Positions 43,150-51,495 of a stretch of 51,568 nt of DNA are shown piece by piece. The DNA is from Bacteroidetes bacterium UBA6183 (GTDB lineage: Bacteria; Bacteroidota; Bacteroidia; UKL13-3): contig DITN01000095.1 of the NCBI GenBank assembly GCA_002422865.1, positions 1 to 51,568 on the forward strand, read 5' to 3'. The number at the start of each line of letters is the position of its first letter. Position 1 is the stretch's first letter. The notes beneath the pieces were generated by a model. It did not search any database. It was given only the letters and a program-made list of their open reading frames with translations, and was not told where the DNA came from. Made by a program: the position numbers and the translations under genes.

Positions 43150-43892
43150 TAAACGGCTAATTGTTCGCTTGTTTTACCAAAGCGCCTTTCTCTTTGTTGG
43201 AAATTAAGAATGGCCTCATATAAATGTTCTCTGTTAAAATCAGGCCAAAGTGTATCGGTAAAATAAAATTCGCTGTAAGCTAGTTCCCAGAGTAGAAAAT
43301 TACTAACCCGGTGCTCTCCGCTGGTGCGTATCATCAATTCGGGGTTAGGTATGCCGTTGGTTGATAAATGCTCATCAATTGTTTTATCAGTTATATCAGC
43401 AGGCAAAAGTTTTCCTTCTTTTACTTTTAGTGCAATGTCTTTAACTGCATTGGTAATATCCCACTTGGCGCTATAACTTAATGCCAATACCAGAGTCATG
43501 CGGGTATTGTTTTTAGTTTCTTCTATAGCGGCCGAAAGTTCTTTGAAACATTTTGGAGGTAAATCGTTCATGTTTCCAATGGCTTGCAGCCTGATATTAT
43601 TTTTCATAAGGGTGTTGGTTTCTTTCCGTATGGTAGAAACCAACAACTCCATTAATGCTATAACCTCTAAATGAGGGCGATTCCAGTTTTCTGTAGAAAA
43701 AGCATATAAAGTTAAGTATTTAACCCCTAATTCGGCAGCAGCTTCACTAGCTTCTCTAACCGATTTTACACCATTTTGATGTCCAAAAATTCGAAATTTA
43801 CCTTTCTCTTTAGCCCAACGGCCGTTACCATCCATAATTATGGCGATGTGTTCCGGCAATCTTTGCGCGTCAATCTTACTTTTGAGGCTCAT
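43149..43892 (-). CDS. uppS: Isoprenyl (undecaprenyl) diphosphate synthase
   Basis: Cis-prenyltransferase that makes undecaprenyl diphosphate, the lipid carrier for peptidoglycan and polysaccharides. At 247 residues it has family length. The catalytic aspartate D21 is in IIMDGNGRWA, followed by GHQNGVKSVREA, TLYAFSTENWNRP and the C-terminal RTSGEHRVSNFLLWELAYSEF, all family motifs. It is upstream of and overlaps bamA, and 30 nt downstream of a DUF6089 gene. Confidence 0.96.
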   Translation of the reverse strand: MSLKSKIDAQRLPEHIAIIMDGNGRWAKEKGKFRIFGHQNGVKSVREASEAAAELGVKYLTLYAFSTENWNRPHLEVIALMELLVSTIRKETNTLMKNNIRLQAIGNMNDLPPKCFKELSAAIEETKNNTRMTLVLALSYSAKWDITNAVKDIALKVKEGKLLPADITDKTIDEHLSTNGIPNPELMIRTSGEHRVSNFLLWELAYSEFYFTDTLWPDFNREHLYEAILNFQQRERRFGKTSEQLAV

Positions 43893-43922
43893 TTTAGGTT
43901 TAAAAAATATAAGGTAGCGAAT

Positions 43923-44726
43923 TTAATAAAATCTCGCACACTTAATACGAGTAAATATGCGATAAGTTACACTAATGTTGGCAACAAAGTAAAAATCGTT
44001 AAAATCAGGATTTCCTCTTTGGTAACCTTCCTTATTTAAAAAGGCTCCCTCGTTAAGTGCGTACGAGGGGTCGGTCAAGGCAGCACCGGCAATTCCTTTC
44101 TCGTTAAGTTGTTTACTTGGATCAACATATTTATTGCTCACATCATCCAAATAATCAGTGTAGGTCTTTCTTAAACCCAAACTACCTTCTAAGCTCATTT
44201 TTTTATTAGGCATCCACTTTACGCCTATTCCCATAGGCATAACCACAGCTACACCGCTGTATGCCTTGCCTTCTGTTTCGTATTGGCGTAAATCATACCA
44301 TTGTTTTTGGTATTGCCCTTGCGGATTAAAAAAGGCTGCACCTAAACCCCAATACACAAAAGGAGTGAAGTGTTTATCGGTGACTCCCGTGCCATATTTA
44401 AAGTAGTTAAATTCAACCAATCCGGCAAGCTCAGTGATATCAGTCCTAAATGTAATATTTCTAGCTTTGTTGTAGCTAAAGTTCTCATCACTTCCGCTAA
44501 TGCGTAATTGGGTTCCTATTGCTGTTAATGCCCAGGTATTATTGAGGTTTAATCGCGCAAAAATTCCGCCTGCTAATTTGGTTTCACCAAGTACAATGTG
44601 CTGAGCAATATCGCCTGTATAATTGGCTATACCAGCATGTATACCTAATTCAACTTTTTGTGCGAAAGCAGAAAAACCGATGACAATAAATATTACAGAA
44701 GAAACAATTTTAAACTTCACTAGCAC
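43923..44726 (-). CDS. DUF6089 outer-membrane barrel (third in the tandem, nearest uppS)
   Basis: A 267-residue barrel. Signal peptide ends in SAFAQ. The DUF6089 opening KVELGIHAGIANYTGDI is followed by barrel strands (FTPFVYWGLGAAFFNPQGQ, MPMGIGVKWMPNKKMSLEG). The protein ends ITYRIFTRIKCARFY-like with a C-x-R-F-Y tail. Function unknown; the family is very often found next to uppS and bamA. It lies 9 nt downstream of its paralogue. Confidence 0.86.
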   Translation of the reverse strand: MLVKFKIVSSVIFIVIGFSAFAQKVELGIHAGIANYTGDIAQHIVLGETKLAGGIFARLNLNNTWALTAIGTQLRISGSDENFSYNKARNITFRTDITELAGLVEFNYFKYGTGVTDKHFTPFVYWGLGAAFFNPQGQYQKQWYDLRQYETEGKAYSGVAVVMPMGIGVKWMPNKKMSLEGSLGLRKTYTDYLDDVSNKYVDPSKQLNEKGIAGAALTDPSYALNEGAFLNKEGYQRGNPDFNDFYFVANISVTYRIFTRIKCARFY

Positions 44727-44735
44727 ATATAACGC

Positions 44736-45608
44736 TTAAAGTCGTGGGCATAGCATACCTGTGTTCTGAAAAATGTAAGAAATGCTAAATCCGGCTAAAA
44801 AATACATGTCGGTACCGAATATAATTCCAGGTGTGGTTCTTAAATCGCCTTCTTTAGCAATGGGTATACTTGGATAATCAGATGCTACTTCACCTGTTCT
44901 GTTGGCTAAACTACCAGCAGTTGGTCCGTAAGCACGTGCTACTACATTGGCATTTGCGTATTTTCCGCCAATATCATCCAAGTATTTTGTAAACGTAAAA
45001 CGTACTCCAGCTTCCACACCCACCACGAAACTCTGTGAAACGCGCTTTTTTAAACCAACACCCATTGGAATACAAATGGTGGTAAGGTCGTATTTTTTTA
45101 AATTATTGTATTGCGTGGTACCTTGACCTTCGGTTCCTAAAGGCTGCAATTCGTAAGTATTCCCTCCGAATTCTGTCTTTGGATTAAAGTGAAAAATCCC
45201 CAATCCTCCAAAAATATAAGGTATAAAAGGTCTTCCTCCTCTACCTGAGAGCTTATTGGATATTAAGTTGTATTCTGCATGAACAGAAAATTCATATATA
45301 TCACTATGAAAGTTGGTATTTCTCATCTTATTTTTGGCTTTAGAAGCCAAAGAATCTGCACCTGAAACTTTTCCGTATGCTATCATACCTTTAAATGTGA
45401 GGCGTTGGCTCACATTATATCTGCCCATAACAGCTGCACTGGGATGAAATTGGTCAAAACGCATTTTTTGTTCACTTACATCACCAATATAATTAGACAC
45501 ACCGCCATATACCCCGAACTCAATGTTTTGGGCAGATGCTGATACTACAACAAGCGTAGAAGATAATGCTAGTAAGTGTTTGAATTTTGAAAATATGTTA
45601 ACCCCCAT
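44736..45608 (-). CDS. DUF6089 outer-membrane barrel (second in the tandem)
   Basis: About 291 residues from ATG 45608; the frame is open to 45617 but that codon lies within the promoter's -7 element. Signal peptide ends in SASAQ. IEFGVYGGVSNYIGDV and PFIPYIFGGLGIFHFNPKTE match DUF6089. Ends in MLCPRL, a shorter form of the tail of its paralogues. Probably the first gene of the unit reading to uppS, bamA and the two skp genes, since a consensus promoter lies immediately in front of it. Confidence 0.85.
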   Translation of the reverse strand: MGVNIFSKFKHLLALSSTLVVVSASAQNIEFGVYGGVSNYIGDVSEQKMRFDQFHPSAAVMGRYNVSQRLTFKGMIAYGKVSGADSLASKAKNKMRNTNFHSDIYEFSVHAEYNLISNKLSGRGGRPFIPYIFGGLGIFHFNPKTEFGGNTYELQPLGTEGQGTTQYNNLKKYDLTTICIPMGVGLKKRVSQSFVVGVEAGVRFTFTKYLDDIGGKYANANVVARAYGPTAGSLANRTGEVASDYPSIPIAKEGDLRTTPGIIFGTDMYFLAGFSISYIFQNTGMLCPRL

Positions 45609-45614
45609 AAACAA

Positions 45615-45644
45615 CAAATATAGCTTTATAGCTTAAAACGCAAA
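45615..45644 (-). promoter_or_regulatory. Bacteroidota-type promoter of the DUF6089-uppS-bamA-skp unit
   Basis: On the minus strand TTTG (complement of 45641-45644), an 18-nt spacer, then TATATTTG (complement of 45615-45622). ATG 45608 is only 6 nt beyond, implying a leaderless or near-leaderless message. This fixes the start at 45608 rather than 45617. Confidence 0.72.
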
Positions 45645-45665
45645 ATGTTTGTAAAAGTTGCAGGG

Positions 45666-45690
45666 TAAACTATTATATATTAATAGTTTA
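45666..45690. other. AT-rich perfect hairpin between two DUF6089 genes
   Basis: TAAACTATTA and TAATAGTTTA form a 10-bp stem with a 5-nt loop (TATAT) just upstream of the promoter at 45615-45644. It may end transcription of the upstream gene weakly or serve as an operator; there is no clean T-tract on the minus strand. Confidence 0.5.
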
Positions 45691-45710
45691 TGTTTTTAAG
45701 GAAAGTTTTA

Positions 45711-46604
45711 TTAGTAAAAACGAGGGCAACGAATGGCTTTTCCGTAGCTTCTACCGCGACTACCACCACCTCCACCTGTGGCTTCTCCAAAGGTGTATGC
45801 TGCGGTTATACCCATGGTAACATAAAAATCGCTGGCACCTAAAAATTGATTTAGTCCGTTAGATCCTGCACCTTCTTTTACGTTCCCCATTTTACTTCTC
45901 AAGTCTCCGGGATTTTTATTTGCTGTGCTACGAGCGTAGTAATATTGTGTTAAAGTAGGAAAAGGTGTTGTACTAGGATCTTGGTATACATTGTCTGGGG
46001 CTATATCGTCAATGTAAGATGTATTCGTATAGCGGATTCCAAGCTCGAAACCAATTTGAACTTTGCGTGCTACGTAATACCTAGCTCCCAAACCAAATGG
46101 GATACAAATTGCGCTTTGGTTGTATGCTACACCTGATAACTGTAGTGGAGCTAAACTTTGCATTTGTCCGTTAAAGTCGCTTTTAGGTGTAAAACTAAAC
46201 ATACCCACACCACCAAATAAATATGGTATAAAAGGATTTGCAAACCTTCTACCGCGGTTACGGTCTTCTATTAAATTCCATTCCAGCTGTAATGAACCTT
46301 CGAGAATGTTAGTTTCAAATGTCCAATTACGTTGCCTTTGCCACTCACTTTCACTTAGTTGGTCGTCACCTGAAACCTTGTTATATCCTCCGTATGCTTT
46401 AATAGCAAACCTGCCACCAAGTCTGTAACGCAAGAATCCACCTACAGCAGCGCGCATTGTGCTTGGCTCTAATTCATTAACTACATCACCATAATAATAG
46501 GCTCCACCCAATAGCAAGCCGGCATCTAATTTTTGTGCTATAGCGCTTGCTGAAACAACTGTGGTTATTATTAAAAGTGTTAAAATCCTATAAAAAGTTT
46601 TCAT
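45711..46604 (-). CDS. DUF6089 outer-membrane barrel (first in the tandem)
   Basis: A 297-residue barrel with signal peptide ending in AIAQ. The KLDAGLLLGGAYYYGDVV head and PFIPYLFGGVGMFSFTPKSDF strand match DUF6089. It ends in a glycine-rich loop (GGGGGSRGRSYG) and IRCPRFY, the same C-terminal motif as the paralogues. It is separately promoted (see 46642-46668) and separated from the next paralogue by ~100 nt. Confidence 0.86.
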   Translation of the reverse strand: MKTFYRILTLLIITTVVSASAIAQKLDAGLLLGGAYYYGDVVNELEPSTMRAAVGGFLRYRLGGRFAIKAYGGYNKVSGDDQLSESEWQRQRNWTFETNILEGSLQLEWNLIEDRNRGRRFANPFIPYLFGGVGMFSFTPKSDFNGQMQSLAPLQLSGVAYNQSAICIPFGLGARYYVARKVQIGFELGIRYTNTSYIDDIAPDNVYQDPSTTPFPTLTQYYYARSTANKNPGDLRSKMGNVKEGAGSNGLNQFLGASDFYVTMGITAAYTFGEATGGGGGSRGRSYGKAIRCPRFY

Positions 46605-46641
46605 TCAAAAGGGTTTATGATGGTACAAAACTATTATAATA

Positions 46642-46668
46642 AACCACATTTCCAAAGCTAATGTGGTT
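46642..46668 (-). promoter_or_regulatory. Candidate promoter element inside a 9-bp palindrome, upstream of DUF6089
   Basis: AACCACATT (46642-46650) and AATGTGGTT (46660-46668) are a perfect inverted repeat with a 9-nt loop. The loop and arm hold TAGCTTTG on the minus strand (complement of 46653-46660), an exact -7 element. No TTTG at -33 is seen. It could also be the hairpin of a weak terminator for nadK. Confidence 0.45.
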
Positions 46669-46691
46669 GAATGTGCTAAAAGGCAACTACT

Positions 46692-47576
46692 TTATGTGTT
46701 TCTATTGTCAACGCCCCACATTAATTTTTTTCTTAGTGTATTTAAGTAGTTTTCTTCATTAAACCTAACAAGGTGAAACTGAAAATCAGCTTTTCTTACG
46801 GCTAATTGTGTACTACTGTTTATAGTTTCGGAGCGGGAATCAAGTGAAACTAAATAGCTCGTAGCTCTACCCTCAATTTCAAACGAGAGTACGTTTTGGT
46901 CGCTTACAATTATTGGCCTAACGTTTAAATTGTGCGGAGCAACAGGTGTAATTGCGAAACTTGAACTTGTTGGATAAAGAATAGGTCCTCCGCAACTCAG
47001 TGAATAGCCGGTTGATCCTGTGGGCGTTGCGATAATTAATCCATCGCTCCAGTAGGAGTTTAAAAATTCACCATTGATGTAGGAGTGGATGATAATCATT
47101 GAGGATGAATCTTTTTTGTGAATTACAAAATCGTTCAGGGCATATTTTACTCCGCCAAAAAGTGGTTGGTTCGATTCTAATTGCAACACAGATCTACTAT
47201 CGACCTGGAAATGTCCTTTGTGAAGATTCTCAAGGGCTTTTTGTGATTCATCCATACTCACACTTGCCAAAAAACCAAGTCGCCCGCTGTTAATTCCTAG
47301 TACAGGTATTTGAAGGTCGCGTATGTAGGTTAAGCAATCAAGCATGGTTCCATCGCCACCAATACTAATCATATAATCAACGCCACTTTGTTTGAGTATG
47401 TTGTAGCTATCGAAACTATTGGTTTCTTTAATTTTTATTTCGGCTTGCTTACATTGAATGAGAAAGGTTTCTTCAACCAAAAAGCTGATTTCGTTTTGGT
47501 GGAGAAAATCAAACAGGTTTTGAAGCTGTTTTTGGTATTCCTTTTTATAAACCCTGCCGTATATAGCGAGTTTCAT
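46692..47576 (-). CDS. nadK: NAD kinase
   Basis: Cytoplasmic ATP-dependent kinase that makes NADP from NAD. 294 residues. The catalytic-site motif GGDGTML starts at residue 73 (G73-G74-D75-G76-T77), and the NAD-binding TPTGSTGYSLSCGGPI motif follows near residue 180. The gene is 4 nt downstream of the CBS gene and probably shares its transcript. Confidence 0.96.
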   Translation of the reverse strand: MKLAIYGRVYKKEYQKQLQNLFDFLHQNEISFLVEETFLIQCKQAEIKIKETNSFDSYNILKQSGVDYMISIGGDGTMLDCLTYIRDLQIPVLGINSGRLGFLASVSMDESQKALENLHKGHFQVDSRSVLQLESNQPLFGGVKYALNDFVIHKKDSSSMIIIHSYINGEFLNSYWSDGLIIATPTGSTGYSLSCGGPILYPTSSSFAITPVAPHNLNVRPIIVSDQNVLSFEIEGRATSYLVSLDSRSETINSSTQLAVRKADFQFHLVRFNEENYLNTLRKKLMWGVDNRNT

Positions 47577-47580
47577 GATA

Positions 47581-48231
47581 TTATGTATTGATATATTTAA
47601 TTAACCAATCTAATCGTTGGTTAAGGTTGTCAGCCACCTCACTTAATTGGTGAACAGACTTAATGCTGTAATTATATCGCTCAAGGGTGTGAAGTACAGT
47701 TTTTATCTCAACAGAATTTAGTTTCAAACTGACTTCAAGTTTATTGTTTTCAATATTACGGATAAAAAGCCCGGTAATTTTGAAGTCGTTACTTTCAGTG
47801 ATACGAGCTATTTCAGTTAACGAGTAGTCTCTCGGAAACATTTCTAATGTAATAATTGCACCAGGTAAACTGTTTGCGGTGTTTTCTGAATATGCTTTTA
47901 ATAAATCGACAAGGGATATTGCACCTAAATAATTTTGCTGGTCATCACACACGGCTATTGTTGTTGCTTTGGCATCATACATGATGCGCGCAATATCAAA
48001 GAGATGTGTGTTTGCCGGGATAAACAGCAGCTTATTTTCCATAGCTTGTCCCACCGTTTTGCTTTGTGTTTTTTCGGCCTTACTAATGTGTAAATATCCC
48101 AATAGTTTAATGTATTCAACCACAGGCATTTCTAATACTTTAGCATCATGCATAAAGCTAATTGCAGCTTCACACAAATCACCTCGTTTTAGTGGAATTA
48201 TTTGGTCGGATAACAGTTCTTCGGCTATCAT
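47581..48231 (-). CDS. CBS-domain protein
   Basis: A 216-residue cytoplasmic protein with two CBS motifs (~1-60 and ~75-130, with LFDIARIMYDAKATTIAV) and a C-terminal ~85-residue part resembling an ACT-like alpha/beta fold (ALITLEMFPRDYSLTEIARI). CBS pairs bind adenine nucleotides. It is coupled with nadK and overlaps the alpha/beta hydrolase gene by 1 nt. Linkage to NAD kinase suggests nucleotide-responsive control, which is inference. Confidence 0.85.
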   Translation of the reverse strand: MIAEELLSDQIIPLKRGDLCEAAISFMHDAKVLEMPVVEYIKLLGYLHISKAEKTQSKTVGQAMENKLLFIPANTHLFDIARIMYDAKATTIAVCDDQQNYLGAISLVDLLKAYSENTANSLPGAIITLEMFPRDYSLTEIARITESNDFKITGLFIRNIENNKLEVSLKLNSVEIKTVLHTLERYNYSIKSVHQLSEVADNLNQRLDWLIKYINT

Positions 48232-48995
48232 TATTTAGCTAAGTTTTTCAGGTAAAAAGCTTCAGCAATTTTGTTGAATTCGATAGGGTGTTCCATCATT
48301 GGAACATGCCCACATTTATCTAAAAAGTGCAACTCTGAGTTTGGCAGCAAATTATGAAACTCTTGACCGACATTAGGCGGAGTTATTACATCATCTTTAC
48401 CCCAAACTAAACAAACCGGAATCTTAATATTCGGGATATCCTTTCGCATGTTATGTCTAATTGCAGATTTAGCCATGGTTAAAATACGTAGAACTCTCAT
48501 GCGGTCGTTTACGGTTTCAAATACTTCGTCTACTAACTCATCGGTAGTGGTCTTGGGATCGTAGAAGGTAATTTCAACTTTTTTACGAATAAACTCTTTA
48601 TCTCCTTTTTTAGGGTAATTGCCTCCCATAGCATTTTCGTACAAACCACTACTTCCTGTAAGCAGAAGTGTTTTAACATTTTCAGGATGTTTTTTGATGT
48701 AAACCAATGCAACATGCCCGCCAAGGGAATTGCCGAGTAGATTAACGGATTTAAAGTTTTTGTACTCAATAAATTCGTGAATAAAATTAGCTAACCCTTC
48801 CACACTAAGGCTTAAAATATTCATTTCAAAAATAGGCATTAGCGGAATTACTACTTTATATTTCTTAGAGAAATGTTCGGTTACATCTCTCCAATTACTC
48901 AGTGCGCCAAATAATCCGTGTAAAAGAAGAAGTACCTCGCCTTCACCTTCTTCAATGTAATTAAACTTGCCTTCTTGTTTTATCGCTATATCCAT
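48231..48995 (-). CDS. Alpha/beta hydrolase
   Basis: A 254-residue cytoplasmic hydrolase. LLLLHGLFGALSNW forms the oxyanion region, nucleophile S90 is in LLGNSLGGH, the acid lies in VWGKDDVITP and the histidine in KCGHVPMMEHP. It is like the 2-succinyl-6-hydroxy-cyclohexadiene/esterase group by general shape, but the substrate is unknown. First gene of a three-gene unit (hydrolase, CBS, nadK) with a -7 element TATATTTG at 49018-49025. Confidence 0.88.
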   Translation of the reverse strand: MDIAIKQEGKFNYIEEGEGEVLLLLHGLFGALSNWRDVTEHFSKKYKVVIPLMPIFEMNILSLSVEGLANFIHEFIEYKNFKSVNLLGNSLGGHVALVYIKKHPENVKTLLLTGSSGLYENAMGGNYPKKGDKEFIRKKVEITFYDPKTTTDELVDEVFETVNDRMRVLRILTMAKSAIRHNMRKDIPNIKIPVCLVWGKDDVITPPNVGQEFHNLLPNSELHFLDKCGHVPMMEHPIEFNKIAEAFYLKNLAK

Positions 48996-49017
48996 TTATT
49001 GTTTTACGAATTGCAAC

Positions 49018-49025
49018 CAAATATA
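49018..49025 (-). promoter_or_regulatory. Promoter -7 element of hydrolase-CBS-nadK unit
   Basis: The complement reads TATATTTG, an exact match, 22 nt before ATG 48995. The matching TTTG at -33 is missing. Confidence 0.5.
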
Positions 49026-49036
49026 AGAAAATTAAC

Positions 49037-49618
49037 TTATCTCGAATGCTGTTGTACAATTAGTGCAAAGTTTTTTATGATGGTTAATCCGTATTGGGTA
49101 AGGCATGATTCGGGATGGAATTGAATACCAAATACGGGCAAAGTGTTATGAGTCAGCGCCATAGGCTCCTTGTTTAAGGAGTGTGCAATTATTTGTAATG
49201 GCGGTTGAATGTTGTTTAAAATTAATGAATGATACCTAGTAACCTCAAAACTTTGAGAAATATCATTAAACAATGGGTGGTTTTGATGTTGGGCTAAATC
49301 AACTTTACCGTGTCTTGGAAGTATTGCCTTTTGTAGTAACGCACCAAAGTACTCGCCAATGGCTTGATGTCCCAAACAAACACCCAGCATAGGTTTTGTT
49401 TGGTGGTATTGGTGTATAAGATCCATCATGTATCCCGCATGTTTAGGTGTTTGGGGGCCGGGTGAAAGTACTAGCGCATTGTAACTATTTATAAAATACG
49501 CATTGGTTAACCTATCATCATCATTACGAACAACATCGCATAATACATCACATTGCCTGATGTAATCGGCAAGCATGTGTGTAAACGAGTCATAATTATC
49601 TATCAGTAAAAATTTCAT
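49037..49618 (-). CDS. Glutamine amidotransferase, anthranilate/aminodeoxychorismate synthase component II
   Basis: Class I glutamine amidotransferase of 193 residues that supplies ammonia to anthranilate or aminodeoxychorismate synthase. The opening FLLIDNYDSFT, the cysteine nucleophile C81 in GVCLGHQAIGEYFG and the H168/E170 pair in FHPES are all present. Being a stand-alone subunit with no trpE/trpD or pabB next to it, it is more likely PabA, or a dual-function subunit. It overlaps the glycosyltransferase by 4 nt, an odd neighbour for this enzyme. Confidence 0.9.
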   Translation of the reverse strand: MKFLLIDNYDSFTHMLADYIRQCDVLCDVVRNDDDRLTNAYFINSYNALVLSPGPQTPKHAGYMMDLIHQYHQTKPMLGVCLGHQAIGEYFGALLQKAILPRHGKVDLAQHQNHPLFNDISQSFEVTRYHSLILNNIQPPLQIIAHSLNKEPMALTHNTLPVFGIQFHPESCLTQYGLTIIKNFALIVQQHSR

Positions 49619-50727
49619 TTTACCGCTTTTTGATACACTTGCAATGTGAGGTTAATGTGGTTTTGCCAGGTAAATTGTTGTTCACGTATTTTACCTTTCT
49701 CAACCAATTCCAATCGTAGTTTTGTGTTGATTAAAACCTCATTTATAGCCTTGGTTAATTTTTGTATATCTGTGGCATCAACATAAAAAGCAGCATCACC
49801 GCCAACTTCGGGTAAACTTGTAGCATGGTGCGCAACTACAGGTGTTTCGGCACTAAACGCTTCGAGCATAGGTATACCAAACCCTTCATATGCTGATGGG
49901 AAAACGAACAATTTGGCATGTTGGTAAACGTATCGTAATTCATCATCACTCAATTTAGCATGATGTAGCATTGTATTAACATTTAGCTCTTGAGCTAGCG
50001 CTAATTCATCATTATTAAACGAGGCACTTCCTGCACAATACAAATGTAAGTTGGGATGATTGTTTGATAGCAGAGCAAATGCATGCAATAAAGAAATGAA
50101 GTTTTTGTAACCACCTCTTTCTCCTGTAAAGAGTATGTAATTATCAGGAAGATTTTTTGGCTTGATACCTTGTTTAGGTAATGATTGTGCCAATGGTATA
50201 ATGTTTACCTGTTCAGGATTTACAAATGGATAAATACGAAGTAAATCTTTTTTGGTATGCGCTGAAACCACAATAATTTGTTTGGCTATTTTAATATTAT
50301 CAGCTTTCATTTTAGCCATTTGTGCATAGTGTGCGTTGTTTGGTGTTTGTTCATGAATTAAATCGTGTACAGTAAAAACCAAAGGCATATTTGCACGTGT
50401 TAATGCTTGTAAATAATAATCGGCATAAAAGGTTGGATGAAAAACATCGGCTGTCTTTTTATTTATGGCGTTAATGGTTTTTTGATGTGAGTATCGTCCA
50501 TAAATACCCCTGATTAATTTGCCTTTTAATGGAAACTGATATGGTTTTAAAAAGGAGTTGATATTTGGTTTAAGTTGCAAGAGGTATTCGTTTTCTGAGT
50601 AATTGCAATTAAACAACAATTGATATTGGGGGTTTTGTTCAATGCCCTGAATAAGTTTGGTAAAAATGCGCGAAACGCCACCAAAACGTTGTCTAAAAAA
50701 AATTTCATCATCAAACAAAATACGCAT
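49615..50727 (-). CDS. GT4-family glycosyltransferase
   Basis: A 370-residue cytoplasmic or membrane-associated glycosyltransferase with a GT-B fold. The start ILFDDEIFFRQRFGGVSRIF is a frequent GT4 opening, and the C-terminal domain has FTGERGGYKNFISLLHAFALL and the sugar-nucleotide motif EGFGIPMLEAFSAETPVV (E-x7-E). Likely to act in extracellular polysaccharide or O-antigen assembly. It follows a methyltransferase gene after a 3-nt gap and overlaps the amidotransferase. Confidence 0.9.
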   Translation of the reverse strand: MRILFDDEIFFRQRFGGVSRIFTKLIQGIEQNPQYQLLFNCNYSENEYLLQLKPNINSFLKPYQFPLKGKLIRGIYGRYSHQKTINAINKKTADVFHPTFYADYYLQALTRANMPLVFTVHDLIHEQTPNNAHYAQMAKMKADNIKIAKQIIVVSAHTKKDLLRIYPFVNPEQVNIIPLAQSLPKQGIKPKNLPDNYILFTGERGGYKNFISLLHAFALLSNNHPNLHLYCAGSASFNNDELALAQELNVNTMLHHAKLSDDELRYVYQHAKLFVFPSAYEGFGIPMLEAFSAETPVVAHHATSLPEVGGDAAFYVDATDIQKLTKAINEVLINTKLRLELVEKGKIREQQFTWQNHINLTLQVYQKAVK

Positions 50728-50730
50728 GGC

Positions 50731-51495
50731 CTAGCTCATTAATTTATGGTCGCTAAAGGTCTTGGATTGCAGGCCTAGTTTAGAGAACCAATATAACCCA
50801 AATTTACTCCCTTTATAAAGTAATTTAAATACCAATGGATTTATTGGTTTTTTACTTAATACATGAAAATTTGAGCCGTTTGATGACAAGTGTAGGCCAT
50901 GTTTTTGGGCTAAATACCAAAGTGATTTTTGGTGGTAAAAGGCAATGTGCTGACCATGGTTAAATGCATAATACCACCAGTCTTTATCAGGTGTTTTATC
51001 CGGTACCAATTCTGTAGAGAAAATAATATTATCTGTATAAGATAACATATCCATTAGTTTTTCTTCAGGGCTATCCAAGTGTTCAAAAACTTCGAAAGCA
51101 GTAATGGCTTTATAGGTTGTTTCTGGCTTGTGCTCAAACCCGATTGAAACTAAGTTTTTTGCATACTCGTCAACCCAATAATAATCGAACCCAACATCGC
51201 GCATCATGCGTGTAAAAATACCATAGCCTCCTGCGTAATCAAGGTACCTTTCGTTTTTGCCAAATAAAAAGCTTATAAGTACGGTTACAATACCTCTAAA
51301 GCGCTCGTTGCGCGCAATAATGCCGGTGTCGTTGTTATTAATGGCACTCTCATAGGATTCATGTAACCAATATGGTTTTTCTGTTTGAATAAAATGGCAA
51401 CTTTCGCATTGCTCGTATTGCACATCATACTTGTTGAGCACTTTAGCTAAAAACAATGCTTGTGTGTTGCTACCACAAATTTTACAGGTGCTCAT
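50731..51495 (-). CDS. Class I SAM-dependent methyltransferase with N-terminal zinc ribbon
   Basis: A 254-residue enzyme. CKICGS and CESCHF near the start (C4/C7 and later pair) form a zinc-ribbon-like element. The SAM-binding motif I appears as LDYAGGYGIFTRMM (~95-108), and TAFEVFEHLDSPEEKL follows as the next motif. Such proteins are often linked with sugar synthesis genes. The frame begins 73 nt from the right edge and continues through a glycosyltransferase, so the unit may be longer beyond the window. Confidence 0.86.
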   Translation of the reverse strand: MSTCKICGSNTQALFLAKVLNKYDVQYEQCESCHFIQTEKPYWLHESYESAINNNDTGIIARNERFRGIVTVLISFLFGKNERYLDYAGGYGIFTRMMRDVGFDYYWVDEYAKNLVSIGFEHKPETTYKAITAFEVFEHLDSPEEKLMDMLSYTDNIIFSTELVPDKTPDKDWWYYAFNHGQHIAFYHQKSLWYLAQKHGLHLSSNGSNFHVLSKKPINPLVFKLLYKGSKFGLYWFSKLGLQSKTFSDHKLMS

